From Paludibacteraceae bacterium (lineage in GTDB: Bacteria; Bacteroidota; Bacteroidia; Bacteroidales; Paludibacteraceae), in the NCBI GenBank assembly GCA_017443145.1, contig JAFSPA010000006.1, positions 1-64,000 of the forward strand: a stretch of DNA of 64,000 nt. Direction: 5' to 3'. The position numbers were made by a program, and so were the translations under genes. The first letter of the stretch is position 1; the number at the start of each line of letters is the position of its first letter. The notes beneath the pieces were generated by a model that saw only the letters and a program-made list of their open reading frames with translations, made no database searches and was not told the origin of the DNA. Below, piece by piece: positions 54,873-62,381 of this stretch.

Positions 54873-55175
54873 TTATCGAACTACGCTTGGGGGCTCCTGA
54901 CGAACATCCCACATGTCAACTATAAAGATTGTTTCGCCATCTATACGATAGAGCAACTTGGTCAAACCATTGATATTTGTGAAGTGATACGTGTATTGTT
55001 CATCGGACAAATGTTCTTCAACTTCACAACCTTCCGGATGTTGAGCAATATACCGCTTGGTCTCCTTATACGATTTACGAAAATCAAGTAATGCCTTTAA
55101 ACCAAATTTACGAAAAATATACCTCGCTATTTGGTCGCGATTGTATTTCGCACGTTCTGAAATGATTACTTTCAT
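54873..55175 (-). CDS. RelE/ParE-family toxin
   Basis: 100 aa single-domain protein with the RelE/ParE fold pattern: N-terminal VIISERAKYNRDQIARYI, a helical hairpin, then YTYHFTNINGLTKLLYRIDGETIFIVDMWDVRQ over the beta-sheet. Such toxins cleave ribosome-bound mRNA or poison gyrase; the two classes cannot be separated by eye. The start overlaps the stop of the upstream antitoxin gene by four bases, the standard antitoxin-first arrangement. Confidence 0.8.
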   Translation of the reverse strand: MKVIISERAKYNRDQIARYIFRKFGLKALLDFRKSYKETKRYIAQHPEGCEVEEHLSDEQYTYHFTNINGLTKLLYRIDGETIFIVDMWDVRQEPPSVVR

Positions 55176-55435
55176 AAAGCAACCTTTAACTCATCTGCAA
55201 TAAACTTATCGAACATCTGGTCATCTTCCTCTGAAGAGTAACATTTACCAGAAACGATTTGCTCTTCGGCCTCACGAACGTTAGCACGCAACTCTTCCCA
55301 AGAATATGGATGAAGATCTGCCTCCTTATGATGATTCAGATAATCCTGAACATCACGAATGAGTTGTCTTTGTTCCTGAACCGGAAGCATAAATGCCATA
55401 TTAAGGACATTTGAATAAGGTTGTGCTTGTGCCAT
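55172..55435 (-). CDS. Antitoxin partner of the RelE/ParE toxin
   Basis: 87 aa, acidic. N-terminal half is helical (LNMAFMLPVQEQRQLIRDVQDYL), the C-terminal half is charged and likely unstructured until bound (SSEEDDQMFDKFIADELKVAL). No clear ribbon-helix-helix or MazE fold can be assigned. It is the first gene of the pair, with a good promoter 27 bp upstream, where antitoxins usually autoregulate. Confidence 0.7.
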   Translation of the reverse strand: MAQAQPYSNVLNMAFMLPVQEQRQLIRDVQDYLNHHKEADLHPYSWEELRANVREAEEQIVSGKCYSSEEDDQMFDKFIADELKVAL

Positions 55436-55461
55436 AACTTGTTTCTTTCAATTTTGCGCTG

Positions 55462-55493
55462 CAAAATTACAACTTTTTTTTGGTACATGCAAA
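55462..55493 (-). promoter_or_regulatory. Promoter of the toxin-antitoxin pair
   Basis: Minus strand: -33 TTTG (55493-55490), 20-bp spacer, -7 TAATTTTG (55469-55462). Confidence 0.8.
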
Positions 55494-55867
55494 TATTTGA
55501 GCAAAAATCGTTCAAATTCTTGCATTTTTTCGGTAATCCACTATGTCAAAGATCTTTCGATGCCTCTTTTTAGTGCCGCATCTGCACTATCTTTTCTCCT
55601 TCATCCACGTCAGGCACAACTATTATTGTTTATTTCGTTTCTCGGTCGTAAGGAGTTCTATGTTCACTCTGTGAACTCGCGCCGCGCACTTACTCCTTGA
55701 CTGTCCACCGGACACTCTGCGGTGCGCTCTTTTCGCTTCACAGTCATCTCCCGCTCGTCGGTCGGTGGCACCTTGGTCCTTTTTTGACATCATGATTCCA
55801 TAAATAAAGAAGCGATTACTCACTTTCGGAATAATCGCTTGAAGGTTGTCGTATTAGACGAGTGAAC
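55494..55867. other. Gene-free spacer with partial repeat copies
   Basis: It holds a diverged copy of the element that forms the 65-bp inverted repeat (about 55,541-55,590), a partial copy of the arm-end motif (GGCACAACTATTATT near 55,612), small perfect hairpins such as GTTCAC-TCT-GTGAAC (about 55,663), and at 55,810-55,840 a stem AAGCGATTA/TAATCGCTT beside the DinD stop. No gene is supported. Confidence 0.5.
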
Positions 55868-56698
55868 TTATTTCTTCTTGGGTAGAGTTTTCTTTTCTTC
55901 TGATTTCAGTCGTCTCTCAACTTTATTCACATCCTCTGCCGGTTGAAGCCGTGTAGGTTCAATGCCCCTGCTTCTTAACATCTCGCGCACTGCAATATTA
56001 TTGTCCACATGTTCACGCGTTATAGGGTTTAAACCATGCAAGTTCTTTTGCTCTACATTGGTGCTCGTCATCTCTGCCGCTAAGTCTTTCGCCTTAATGC
56101 CAATAGTTGGTAACACATCCGCCAACGGCTTACTCTGTTTTTCCAAACCGAACTTAGTTTTTAAGTCCTTTGTTGGCATTCCAAACAAAGCGGAGTCACC
56201 CTTCGATCGCATAATCGCAAAGCCCTTATCGTCCACACCATGCTCATATACAACTTTCGACAAACGACTCTCTGTCTCGCGCAGTTTCTTGCGTGCCAAG
56301 ACTCGTTCCGACTCCAATATGCGTTGTTGTACCAGCTCGGCTCGACGTGTCTGGACAGCGAAATAGTTTTGAGCAAAAGCAATCTCTTGCTTGCGTGGGT
56401 CTCCGTTTTGGGCAATAAGGTAACATGCATAACGGGTAAGCAAAACATCCTCGATAGAGCGTTGTGAACCACTACCAAGACTGACCATTTTGTTGACGCC
56501 AACGAAATGGTCCAATTCCCTTTCTCCAGCGGAAATGCAAGACTCTTTCGCTTTCTCAATAGCCTTCATAAAATTGCGCCAATCAGTGTAGCCAAGTAGC
56601 GGACAAATACTACGCGCACTCCAGCATTCAACGTTGTTAACATTCGTTGCAGCTTGCTCAAACTTTTCAAACAATGCCAAAATCTCTTCTCCTTTCAT
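55868..56698 (-). CDS. dinD: DinD-like DNA-damage-inducible protein D
   Basis: 276 aa from ATG 56,698; the longer frame overlaps the promoter. The N-terminal BRO-like/DinD domain has WSARSICPLLGYTDWRNFMKAIEKA and GSQRSIEDVLLTRYACYLIAQNGD, then a long helical stretch, and a C-terminal part with LFGMPTKDLKTKFG and LNPITREHVDNNIAVREMLRSRGI. E. coli DinD inhibits RecA filaments; whether this homologue does so is unknown. No LexA box is recognisable. The gene lies inside the repeat-bounded island. Confidence 0.8.
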   Translation of the reverse strand: MKGEEILALFEKFEQAATNVNNVECWSARSICPLLGYTDWRNFMKAIEKAKESCISAGERELDHFVGVNKMVSLGSGSQRSIEDVLLTRYACYLIAQNGDPRKQEIAFAQNYFAVQTRRAELVQQRILESERVLARKKLRETESRLSKVVYEHGVDDKGFAIMRSKGDSALFGMPTKDLKTKFGLEKQSKPLADVLPTIGIKAKDLAAEMTSTNVEQKNLHGLNPITREHVDNNIAVREMLRSRGIEPTRLQPAEDVNKVERRLKSEEKKTLPKKK

Positions 56699-56724
56699 AA
56701 TCTTGCAGACGTTTAAAAACGCTG

Positions 56725-56756
56725 CAAAGTTACTACTTTTTTCCGACATATGCAAG
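56725..56756 (-). promoter_or_regulatory. Promoter of the DinD-like gene
   Basis: Minus strand: -33 CTTG (56756-56753), 20-bp spacer, -7 TAACTTTG (56732-56725). Confidence 0.7.
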
Positions 56757-56810
56757 ATTTTGAGCAACAAAATGCAAACAAAATGCATTTTTCGATTATT
56801 CCTTATGGAA

Positions 56811-56875
56811 TCAATATGTCAAAGATCTTTTGATGCGTATTTCAGTGCCGCATCGGCACTATGCAATCGTCCAAT
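56811..56875 (-). repeat. 65-bp inverted repeat, left copy
   Basis: Its reverse complement matches 57,178-57,242 at 64 of 65 positions. It contains AAAGATCTTTTGATGCG and GTGCCGCATCGGCAC (a GTGCCG/CGGCAC palindrome). Confidence 0.9.
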
Positions 56876-56999
56876 TTGTTGGCGCGGAAAGAACAAAAAA
56901 AAATAACTGCAAATGACTTGGCAAAAAAATGAGAAATGCCAGCAAAAATGCTAAACAATGATGCAAAAAATCTAAAAAATGAAAAATAATGAAAAAATA

Positions 57000-57031
57000 T
57001 TTGCGTAGTCCAAAAATAAGTTGTATCTTTG
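57000..57031 (+). promoter_or_regulatory. Promoter enclosed by the 65-bp inverted repeats
   Basis: TTTG at 57000-57003 and TATCTTTG at 57024-57031, 20-bp spacer. Currently oriented rightward, toward the DUF4160-DUF2442 pair. Confidence 0.75.
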
Positions 57032-57071
57032 CGGCGTTAATGAAAAACCACTGAATATTGGTCTTACCTAC

Positions 57072-57194
57072 ATGGCAATTCCGATATGTGGTTTGTTGCA
57101 CAAAAAAGTGCCATTGTGCGCGATATTACACATATGTGCGCGCAGGTGCGAAGTTTGTATTGTAATGGGGCTAAGTAATTGGACGATTGCATAG
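57072..57194 (+). CDS. Possible 40-aa Cys-rich peptide
   Basis: A short frame between the enclosed promoter and the right inverted repeat encodes MAIPICGLLHKKVPLCAIL, then HICARRCEVCIV and NWTIA, with five cysteines. The stop lies inside the right repeat copy. The same DNA can fold into GCAC/GTGC and TGCGCG/CGCGCA stems, so it could instead be a structured leader RNA. No homologue is known to me. Confidence 0.3.
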   Translation: MAIPICGLLHKKVPLCAILHICARRCEVCIVMGLSNWTIA

Positions 57195-57242
57195 TGCCGA
57201 TGCGGTACTGAAATACGCATCAAAAGATCTTTGACATATTGA
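57178..57242 (+). repeat. 65-bp inverted repeat, right copy
   Basis: Partner of 56,811-56,875 with a single mismatch; 302 bp lie between the copies. A related partial copy in the same orientation is at about 62,300-62,350. Confidence 0.9.
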
Positions 57243-57277
57243 AAAAGACTGATAAATCGCATTTTTTTGCTCAAATG

Positions 57278-57309
57278 TTTGCGTATATCAAAAAAAAGTT
57301 GTACCTTTG
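57278..57309 (+). promoter_or_regulatory. Promoter of the DUF4160-DUF2442 pair
   Basis: TTTG at 57278-57281 and TACCTTTG at 57302-57309, 20-bp spacer. Confidence 0.8.
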
Positions 57310-57337
57310 CAGCGTCAAAGGTAAAAACAATGTTATT

Positions 57338-57571
57338 ATGCCTACATTATTTACATTATTTGGTTTCCGCTTTATGTTCTACTCCAATGATCATGAGCCA
57401 ATCCATGTGCATGTTATTAAAGACGAACATGAAGCAAAGTTCTGTGTTGACCCTGTTCAGTTGGTCGAGAATAATGGACTTAAAGCTTCCGAACTGCGGT
57501 TGGCGGAATCTGTGATTGAGGAGAATAAGGAAATCATTATTAATCGTTGGAACGAGTATTTTAAAAAATAA
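57338..57571 (+). CDS. DUF4160 protein, putative toxin-antitoxin-like partner
   Basis: 77 aa from ATG 57,338, which gives the family start MPTLFTLFGFRFMFYSND; the longer frame overlaps the promoter. The EPIHVHV step followed by EAKFCVDP is typical of DUF4160. It is followed 5 bp later by a DUF2442 gene, and this pairing recurs in many genomes and has been proposed as a toxin-antitoxin-like module, without proof I can cite. Small, compact, no membrane segment. Confidence 0.75.
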   Translation: MPTLFTLFGFRFMFYSNDHEPIHVHVIKDEHEAKFCVDPVQLVENNGLKASELRLAESVIEENKEIIINRWNEYFKK

Positions 57572-57576
57572 TAGTT

Positions 57577-57786
57577 ATGCTTAATGTCTCTAAAATTTGG
57601 TTAACCGACTCGGCTGTATGGATTCGCACAGCTGATGGTCGTGAGGCAAGTGAGCCCTTTGCTCGCTATCCGCGCTTATTGCATGCAAGTAAGGAGGAAA
57701 GAGCAGACTATAAATGCTCTCCGTTCGGCATTCATTGGCCGAAGATTGATGAAGACCTTTGTTTTGAAGGCTTCTTAAATAAATAA
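57577..57786 (+). CDS. DUF2442 protein
   Basis: 69 aa. Family features: KIWLTDSAVWIRTADGREAS, PRLLHASKEERADY and SPFGIHWPKIDEDL. DUF2442 domains resemble the DNA-binding NE0471 N-terminal fold, so this may be the regulatory partner of the DUF4160 protein (inference). It is the second gene of a two-gene unit and is followed by a terminator. Confidence 0.75.
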   Translation: MLNVSKIWLTDSAVWIRTADGREASEPFARYPRLLHASKEERADYKCSPFGIHWPKIDEDLCFEGFLNK

Positions 57787-57822
57787 ACCTTTCTCGCGTA
57801 GCGCGCAGCAATATTTATCAGT

Positions 57823-57856
57823 CAGACATTGGACAATCCAGTGTCTGATTGTTTTA
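57823..57856 (+). terminator. Intrinsic terminator after DUF2442
   Basis: CAGACATTGG (57823-57832) pairs with CCAGTGTCTG (57838-57847) with one G-T pair and loop ACAAT, then ATTGTTTT. Confidence 0.85.
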
Positions 57857-57870
57857 TGCTCAGTCTTTTT

Positions 57871-58266
57871 CAGTATCAAAAAGGACCAAGTAAAGCGGAG
57901 AAGATGGGATAAATGATATTTCGGGATGAGAAAATGAGAATTTGAGAATTTGGTGAGAATTTGTAAGTGATTGGATAGTAGCGGTTTGGAGACGAAAGTC
58001 TCAAAGTCTCAAAAATCTCATTCAAAAAACAAAAGTGCCAAAGTGTCAAAGTGCCACCGGGCAAATCGCAAGGGATACGCAAGGGATACGCAAGGGATAC
58101 GCAAAGGTTACCAAACGCAGCGCAACATACGCGTAACATACGCGCAGCATACGCTGAGCGGAAAAAGGAACAGAAGCCCTACAGTGACGTGCGTAATGCG
58201 AATGAGATGCGAATGAGAGAAACTGAAAAATACTAACATAATAATAGTTGTGCCGACACGGATGAG
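57871..58266 (+). repeat. Extra partial copy of the arm module
   Basis: Aligns with the outer ~380 bp of the right arm (58,740-59,120) in the same orientation: GAATTTGGTGAGAATTTGTA, GAGACGAAAGTCTCAAA, GTGCCAAAGTG..., CAGTGACGTGCGTAATGCG and TAGTTGTGCC. In the middle it has its own 11-bp array (58,069-58,156). Purine-rich and gene-free. Confidence 0.8.
58069..58156. repeat. 11-bp tandem array (8 units)
   Basis: Eight consecutive 11-bp units: CAAGGGATACG three times, CAAAGGTTACC, AAACGCAGCGC, AACATACGCGT, AACATACGCGC, AGCATACGCTG. The clearest 11-bp array in the window. Confidence 0.85.
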
Positions 58267-58366
58267 GGCGAAAAGAGTGAATGAGGGTTGTTCCCTTTGG
58301 AGGCAAAAAAAGGAACAAGCTAATAGTAAAAAAGGACTAAGTAAAAAGAGTCAAATATATAAGATA

Positions 58367-59120
58367 TAATCGTTGTGCCCGACACGGATGAGGGTTGTTC
58401 CCTTTGGGGGCAAAAAAGGAACAAGCTTAGCCCGAAAAGGAATAAGTCGAATTAAAAAAAATAGACAAGGTGGTATAAAATAGACAAGTAAATTTATACA
58501 AGCCTAGTACAAAGACATAAGCTAGATGTGAGGGTTGTTCCCTTTGGGGGCAAAAAAGGAACAAGCTTGTATAAAAAATAGACAAGGAAGCATAAAATAG
58601 ACAAGCAAATTTATACAAGCCTTGTACAAAGACATAAGCTAGATGTGAGGGTTGTTCCCTATGGAGGAAAAAAAGGAACAAGCTGAATAAAAAAGGAACA
58701 AGCTTAGTCCGTAAAGGAACAAGTACAGCAAAAAAGACTAAGGTAGTGCGAGAGGGAGATGGGATTAATGGGATTTTGGGATGAGAAAATGAGAATATGA
58801 GAATTTGGTGAGAATTTGTAAGTAGCTGAGAAATAAGGATTTAGAGACGAAAGTCTCAAAAATCCCAAAAATCTCATTCAAAAAACAAAAGTGCCAAAGT
58901 GCCAAAGTGCCACGAGATTTTTGAAAGGTGAAAAGTGAAAAGGGGATCAAGCTGGGACCAAGCTGAGCAACAATACAAGTACAATACAAGTAGGATACAA
59001 GCTGAGCAAAAAAGGAACAAGTAAAAAAGGGATAGAAACCCTACAGTGACGTGCGTAATGCGAATGAGATGTGAATGAGAGAGAACTAAAATACTAACAT
59101 AATAGTTGTGCCCGACACGG
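58367..59120 (+). repeat. Long inverted repeat, right arm
   Basis: About 0.75 kb, purine-rich on the plus strand, no gene. Mirror of 53,962-54,753 with small indels. It contains three or more GGTTGTTCCCTTT...AAAGGAACAAGC hairpins, two copies of a unit with GACATAAGCTAGATGTGAGG, ACAAG-rich 11-bp-spaced motifs, and ends with AACATAATAGTTGTGCCCGA. It forms the upstream leader of the 818-aa protein gene. Confidence 0.85.
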
Positions 59121-59164
59121 AGAAGGGAAGAATATATAGAAAGTAGAAAGTGCATGTAGAGGTA

Positions 59165-61621
59165 ATGGATATAAGTATAAACATATTGCCATATCTTGAT
59201 GCCATTTACCAAGGGGTTAATGAAGGGACGAATGTCAATGTAGTCCTTATGGTCGGCGTATCTACGGTCGTATCCATTATGGCTATTGCCCTTCCGCTAT
59301 TGGCCAATGCAATTGGAAGTCTTGACAAACGTTATGATAGCACTTATGTTGTTGATGTATTCCGTAAAGACTGGAGTGTTTGGCTATTCTCAATTGGATT
59401 GACTCTTGCGGTTTGTAGCATTGTCTTCTGGACGATTTCATATTTCCTTTTACCTAACAAGATCTTGTGCGTGGCGACACTTATCCTAATCGCAATGACA
59501 TTCTTGCTTGTTGTAGCCACCCTTTGTTTAATCATTAGAATCGTACGATTCAAAATACCTGCAAAATTATTTGGTATAATAAAAAGGAAGGAGAAACGGT
59601 TGGTTAATCCAAAGCACTATTTTGATAGGCGACCAAATAGAGAAATGATTAATGAGAATACCAAGTTTGACAGAAAATCCAATCGGTATTATAGTATCTT
59701 AGCATGTTTGTATATCGAGTCATACCGTAAAGGTAATCAATTGCAAAACGATATTATCATTTTTTGGGAGAAGAAGTGTACTCCTAAAAAGCCCTCTAAG
59801 AAAAGCTTATCACATTTTAGCGAAAAAAATATTTCATACATGGTTTCATTACCACATTGTTACTATTACTTTATTCGCGAGGTGGAAAAATGGGCATATT
59901 CTAACGAAGAGAAGAAAAGTTCTTGTGATGGCGTTGTCCTTCTTACAAGGATCCTTTTAACCGGGCATATGCCAATCGTAATTAAGGAAGAAAATAAGCA
60001 AGTCATTTGGACATATAATTACGAAACGCTCCAGAGTGTTTGGAAAAGCATGCGGGATGCGATAGATAATGGAATGGAGTCTATGTTCCGTCGCTATTGG
60101 CAGATAATCAACAATAACGCGCTCAGGAGATATAGCAACACATCACTCCCCTTATCATCCAATGAATCCTTATTTTATGAACAGCAATATTCTAATCGTA
60201 TATACTTTTTAACCTGTGCGTTTTTGCTATATAGAAAAGCATATGATTCGTTGTTTTACGCATTGACTTATACGCAGGCCTCTAATCGGCGTCGCCATGT
60301 CCTGCCAAATAATGTATCAGAGTTGTTCAATGCGTATGTGGATTTTAGAGTATGGTATTCTGACATGAATAATCAACACCAGTTCTCATTTAGTGATGAT
60401 TATCGATTCGGGACTGTATATGAGGCGGTGGATAGTGCCACTTGGTTAACGGTGTTTATGTTTGTGATCATTTGGGATGAGGCAAAACAAAAGGGGGAAA
60501 AATTAAATGAAAATGTCTTGTTCAGGCATCCAAAAACAGAAGAAGTCACTCGTTACATGCAATACCTATTGTCGGCGTTAATACAAGTGAAATATAATGC
60601 AGAAGAGTTGGATTGGTTAAAAGCCAGTGGATTATCACATGACGATGTGCCCAGTGAAAAAGAGTGTACTGATTACATTGAAACCGTGCTGCAAGATTAT
60701 GAAAAACAATTGAATACAGAATTAAAAAAGAGACCTATAATAGGAACAGCTCGTGATATCCTGCAAAAAGATAGTATAATAGGTGGAATTCGACAAACCC
60801 AAGATCTCTTTAAGCAATTTAGTAGGGCCTCTATAAAAAGGAAAGGTGTTTTATATTCTTCCAACTTGCAGCATACAGCGATAGACAAGCGAGCTTTCAT
60901 ACAAGAATTATCGGACACAAACATTGCGATTAATAAGATGGACTTGGCTGCGCAGCAATGGAAAAACCAAATTATTGTACAGTTGAGCGAACATTTTATA
61001 AAAAAAGTAGCAAGTACAAAGATGATTTCAGCAGATAAAAAGATGCTGGAGGAAGTAAGACGAGAGGTGCAAAATAGATATCCTGTATGTGAGCAATATC
61101 AAAATGACTTTGCGTTAGACCTTTATATGCGAGATTCTCTAAAGCCACGATTGGGGGAACAGCTGGGTAAAGAAATTGAAAGATGGGTTGGGATGAGCGC
61201 TATTTTCCCCTGGCAAGTCGCTTTGATTAGTTTTATACCTGATTTACGTACGTTATTGAAAATTCGTGAGCACTCTACATGTTTTAAACAAAGCAGAATT
61301 ATTGATTGCCTAATCGATTATCAAGGATCTAAAGAGATAAGTGATAGATTTCGAAAGTACCTATTAAATTCTGTGTTTATAGTACCGATAGTAGATTTAC
61401 CTTATATCAATTGGAATGCACGGGTAAACACTGATTTAGTAGAAGAACATGACCTAAGCCTCATTGATGACAAGCAGCGGATATATGTCAATATCTATCA
61501 TCAGGAGAATAGTTCCATGACTGATGTACAAATATATAAACCATATGAGATACTAACAAATAACAAATACTTTATTCAGTTAAAATTAGATTTGAAGAAC
61601 ATAAAATATAGAGAAGAGTGA
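59165..61621 (+). CDS. Large membrane-anchored protein, unknown function
   Basis: 818 aa from ATG 59,165, preceded by TAGAGGTA (a GTG at 59,150 would add five residues). Three transmembrane segments near the N-terminus (about 27-50, 73-95 and 102-127) are followed by about 690 cytoplasmic residues, mainly helical and rich in Lys, Asp and aromatic residues. Phrases include IIGTARDILQKDSIIGGIRQ and FALDLYMRDSLKPRLGEQLG. I recognise no domain, Walker motif or nuclease site. The build (membrane anchor plus large cytosolic part), low GC, and position beside a repeat arm would suit a defence effector, but this is inference. Confidence 0.65.
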   Translation: MDISINILPYLDAIYQGVNEGTNVNVVLMVGVSTVVSIMAIALPLLANAIGSLDKRYDSTYVVDVFRKDWSVWLFSIGLTLAVCSIVFWTISYFLLPNKILCVATLILIAMTFLLVVATLCLIIRIVRFKIPAKLFGIIKRKEKRLVNPKHYFDRRPNREMINENTKFDRKSNRYYSILACLYIESYRKGNQLQNDIIIFWEKKCTPKKPSKKSLSHFSEKNISYMVSLPHCYYYFIREVEKWAYSNEEKKSSCDGVVLLTRILLTGHMPIVIKEENKQVIWTYNYETLQSVWKSMRDAIDNGMESMFRRYWQIINNNALRRYSNTSLPLSSNESLFYEQQYSNRIYFLTCAFLLYRKAYDSLFYALTYTQASNRRRHVLPNNVSELFNAYVDFRVWYSDMNNQHQFSFSDDYRFGTVYEAVDSATWLTVFMFVIIWDEAKQKGEKLNENVLFRHPKTEEVTRYMQYLLSALIQVKYNAEELDWLKASGLSHDDVPSEKECTDYIETVLQDYEKQLNTELKKRPIIGTARDILQKDSIIGGIRQTQDLFKQFSRASIKRKGVLYSSNLQHTAIDKRAFIQELSDTNIAINKMDLAAQQWKNQIIVQLSEHFIKKVASTKMISADKKMLEEVRREVQNRYPVCEQYQNDFALDLYMRDSLKPRLGEQLGKEIERWVGMSAIFPWQVALISFIPDLRTLLKIREHSTCFKQSRIIDCLIDYQGSKEISDRFRKYLLNSVFIVPIVDLPYINWNARVNTDLVEEHDLSLIDDKQRIYVNIYHQENSSMTDVQIYKPYEILTNNKYFIQLKLDLKNIKYREE

Positions 61622-61688
61622 TTCGGATTTAGCGTGCGCGCATACGCGCCATGTTAATTAAGGATTAATATAAGATGCAAAAGACATT

Positions 61689-62252
61689 ATGGCAAAGTTA
61701 GTTTTAGGAAAAGATCCATTAAATTCGATAGTTGCTGACTATAATAGTCGTTTCAAGACTTCTGCGAATGCAGACTTGGCATCTTATGTCACGCATCGAA
61801 ATCCTGCAGAAGGATGGGTGCGCGGGTTACATAAAACAAATTCAGGTTATCAACTTGGTCATATGCACCAAAATAGGATACCAAAAATCAAGAAAATCAA
61901 TGCAATCAAAGCGATAAACAGTATAATCATTCCTGTTCCCTTCAAGGATTTTGAGGACTTATTTGACTGGGTTTATAGCACTTTAAAAAATAATGGAGTG
62001 ATTGGAGTCCCAAGTTTATGGGTATATGATATAGCCCTGCGGATAGGACAGTGTATGAGTCCGAAGGTTGAACCGCAAAAATATGTCTATTTGTATCGAG
62101 GAGCGCACAAAGGAGCAAAAGCTCTTAATAATAGTCTCGCGCATAAGATTAAGATTTCAAAGAATAGAGCGGATATTACGACCTTCCCTCCTATTCTGCA
62201 AAAAGAAGGATCTATACATATTGAAAATATCATGTGCATATATGGACATTAA
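61689..62252 (+). CDS. Unknown protein downstream of the 818-aa membrane protein
   Basis: 187 aa, basic, soluble. The C-terminal half contains VPSLWVYDIALRIGQCMSP then PQKYVYLYRGAHKGAKAL, a pattern I have seen in uncharacterised proteins with a YDIAxRIG...VYLH.G...GA core; a helix-hairpin-helix-like DNA-binding element is possible. N-terminal ADYNSRFKTSANADLASYVTH. It lies 67 bp after the membrane-protein gene, same strand, no promoter between, so the two may be one unit. Function unknown. Confidence 0.6.
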   Translation: MAKLVLGKDPLNSIVADYNSRFKTSANADLASYVTHRNPAEGWVRGLHKTNSGYQLGHMHQNRIPKIKKINAIKAINSIIIPVPFKDFEDLFDWVYSTLKNNGVIGVPSLWVYDIALRIGQCMSPKVEPQKYVYLYRGAHKGAKALNNSLAHKIKISKNRADITTFPPILQKEGSIHIENIMCIYGH

Positions 62253-62381
62253 TTAGTATTATTACACTGAAAACTAATAATTTAACAGAAAAATAGTGCT
62301 ACTATCCGGCACTGAAATAAGGGATAGAAAGATCTTTGACATACTGAAATAAACTATATAAATGTAGTTGAGATAGGTGGG
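62253..62381. repeat. Spacer with a partial copy of the 65-bp repeat family
   Basis: Contains GGCACTGAAATAAGGGATAG and AAAGATCTTTGACATACTG (about 62,310-62,350). The 17-bp ATACTGAAATAAACTAT at 62,341-62,357 recurs inverted at 63,952-63,968. No gene. Confidence 0.65.

Noticed and set aside
58367..59120. Retron or diversity-generating element non-coding RNA
   Set aside because: No reverse transcriptase gene anywhere in the window.
53962..59120. Insertion sequence or composite transposon
   Set aside because: No transposase, and the arms lack short terminal repeats or an evident target duplication; an unknown element remains possible.
57876..59212. Short frames on both strands in the right repeat arm
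   Set aside because: Same repeat translations as in the left arm; no gene-like codon use.
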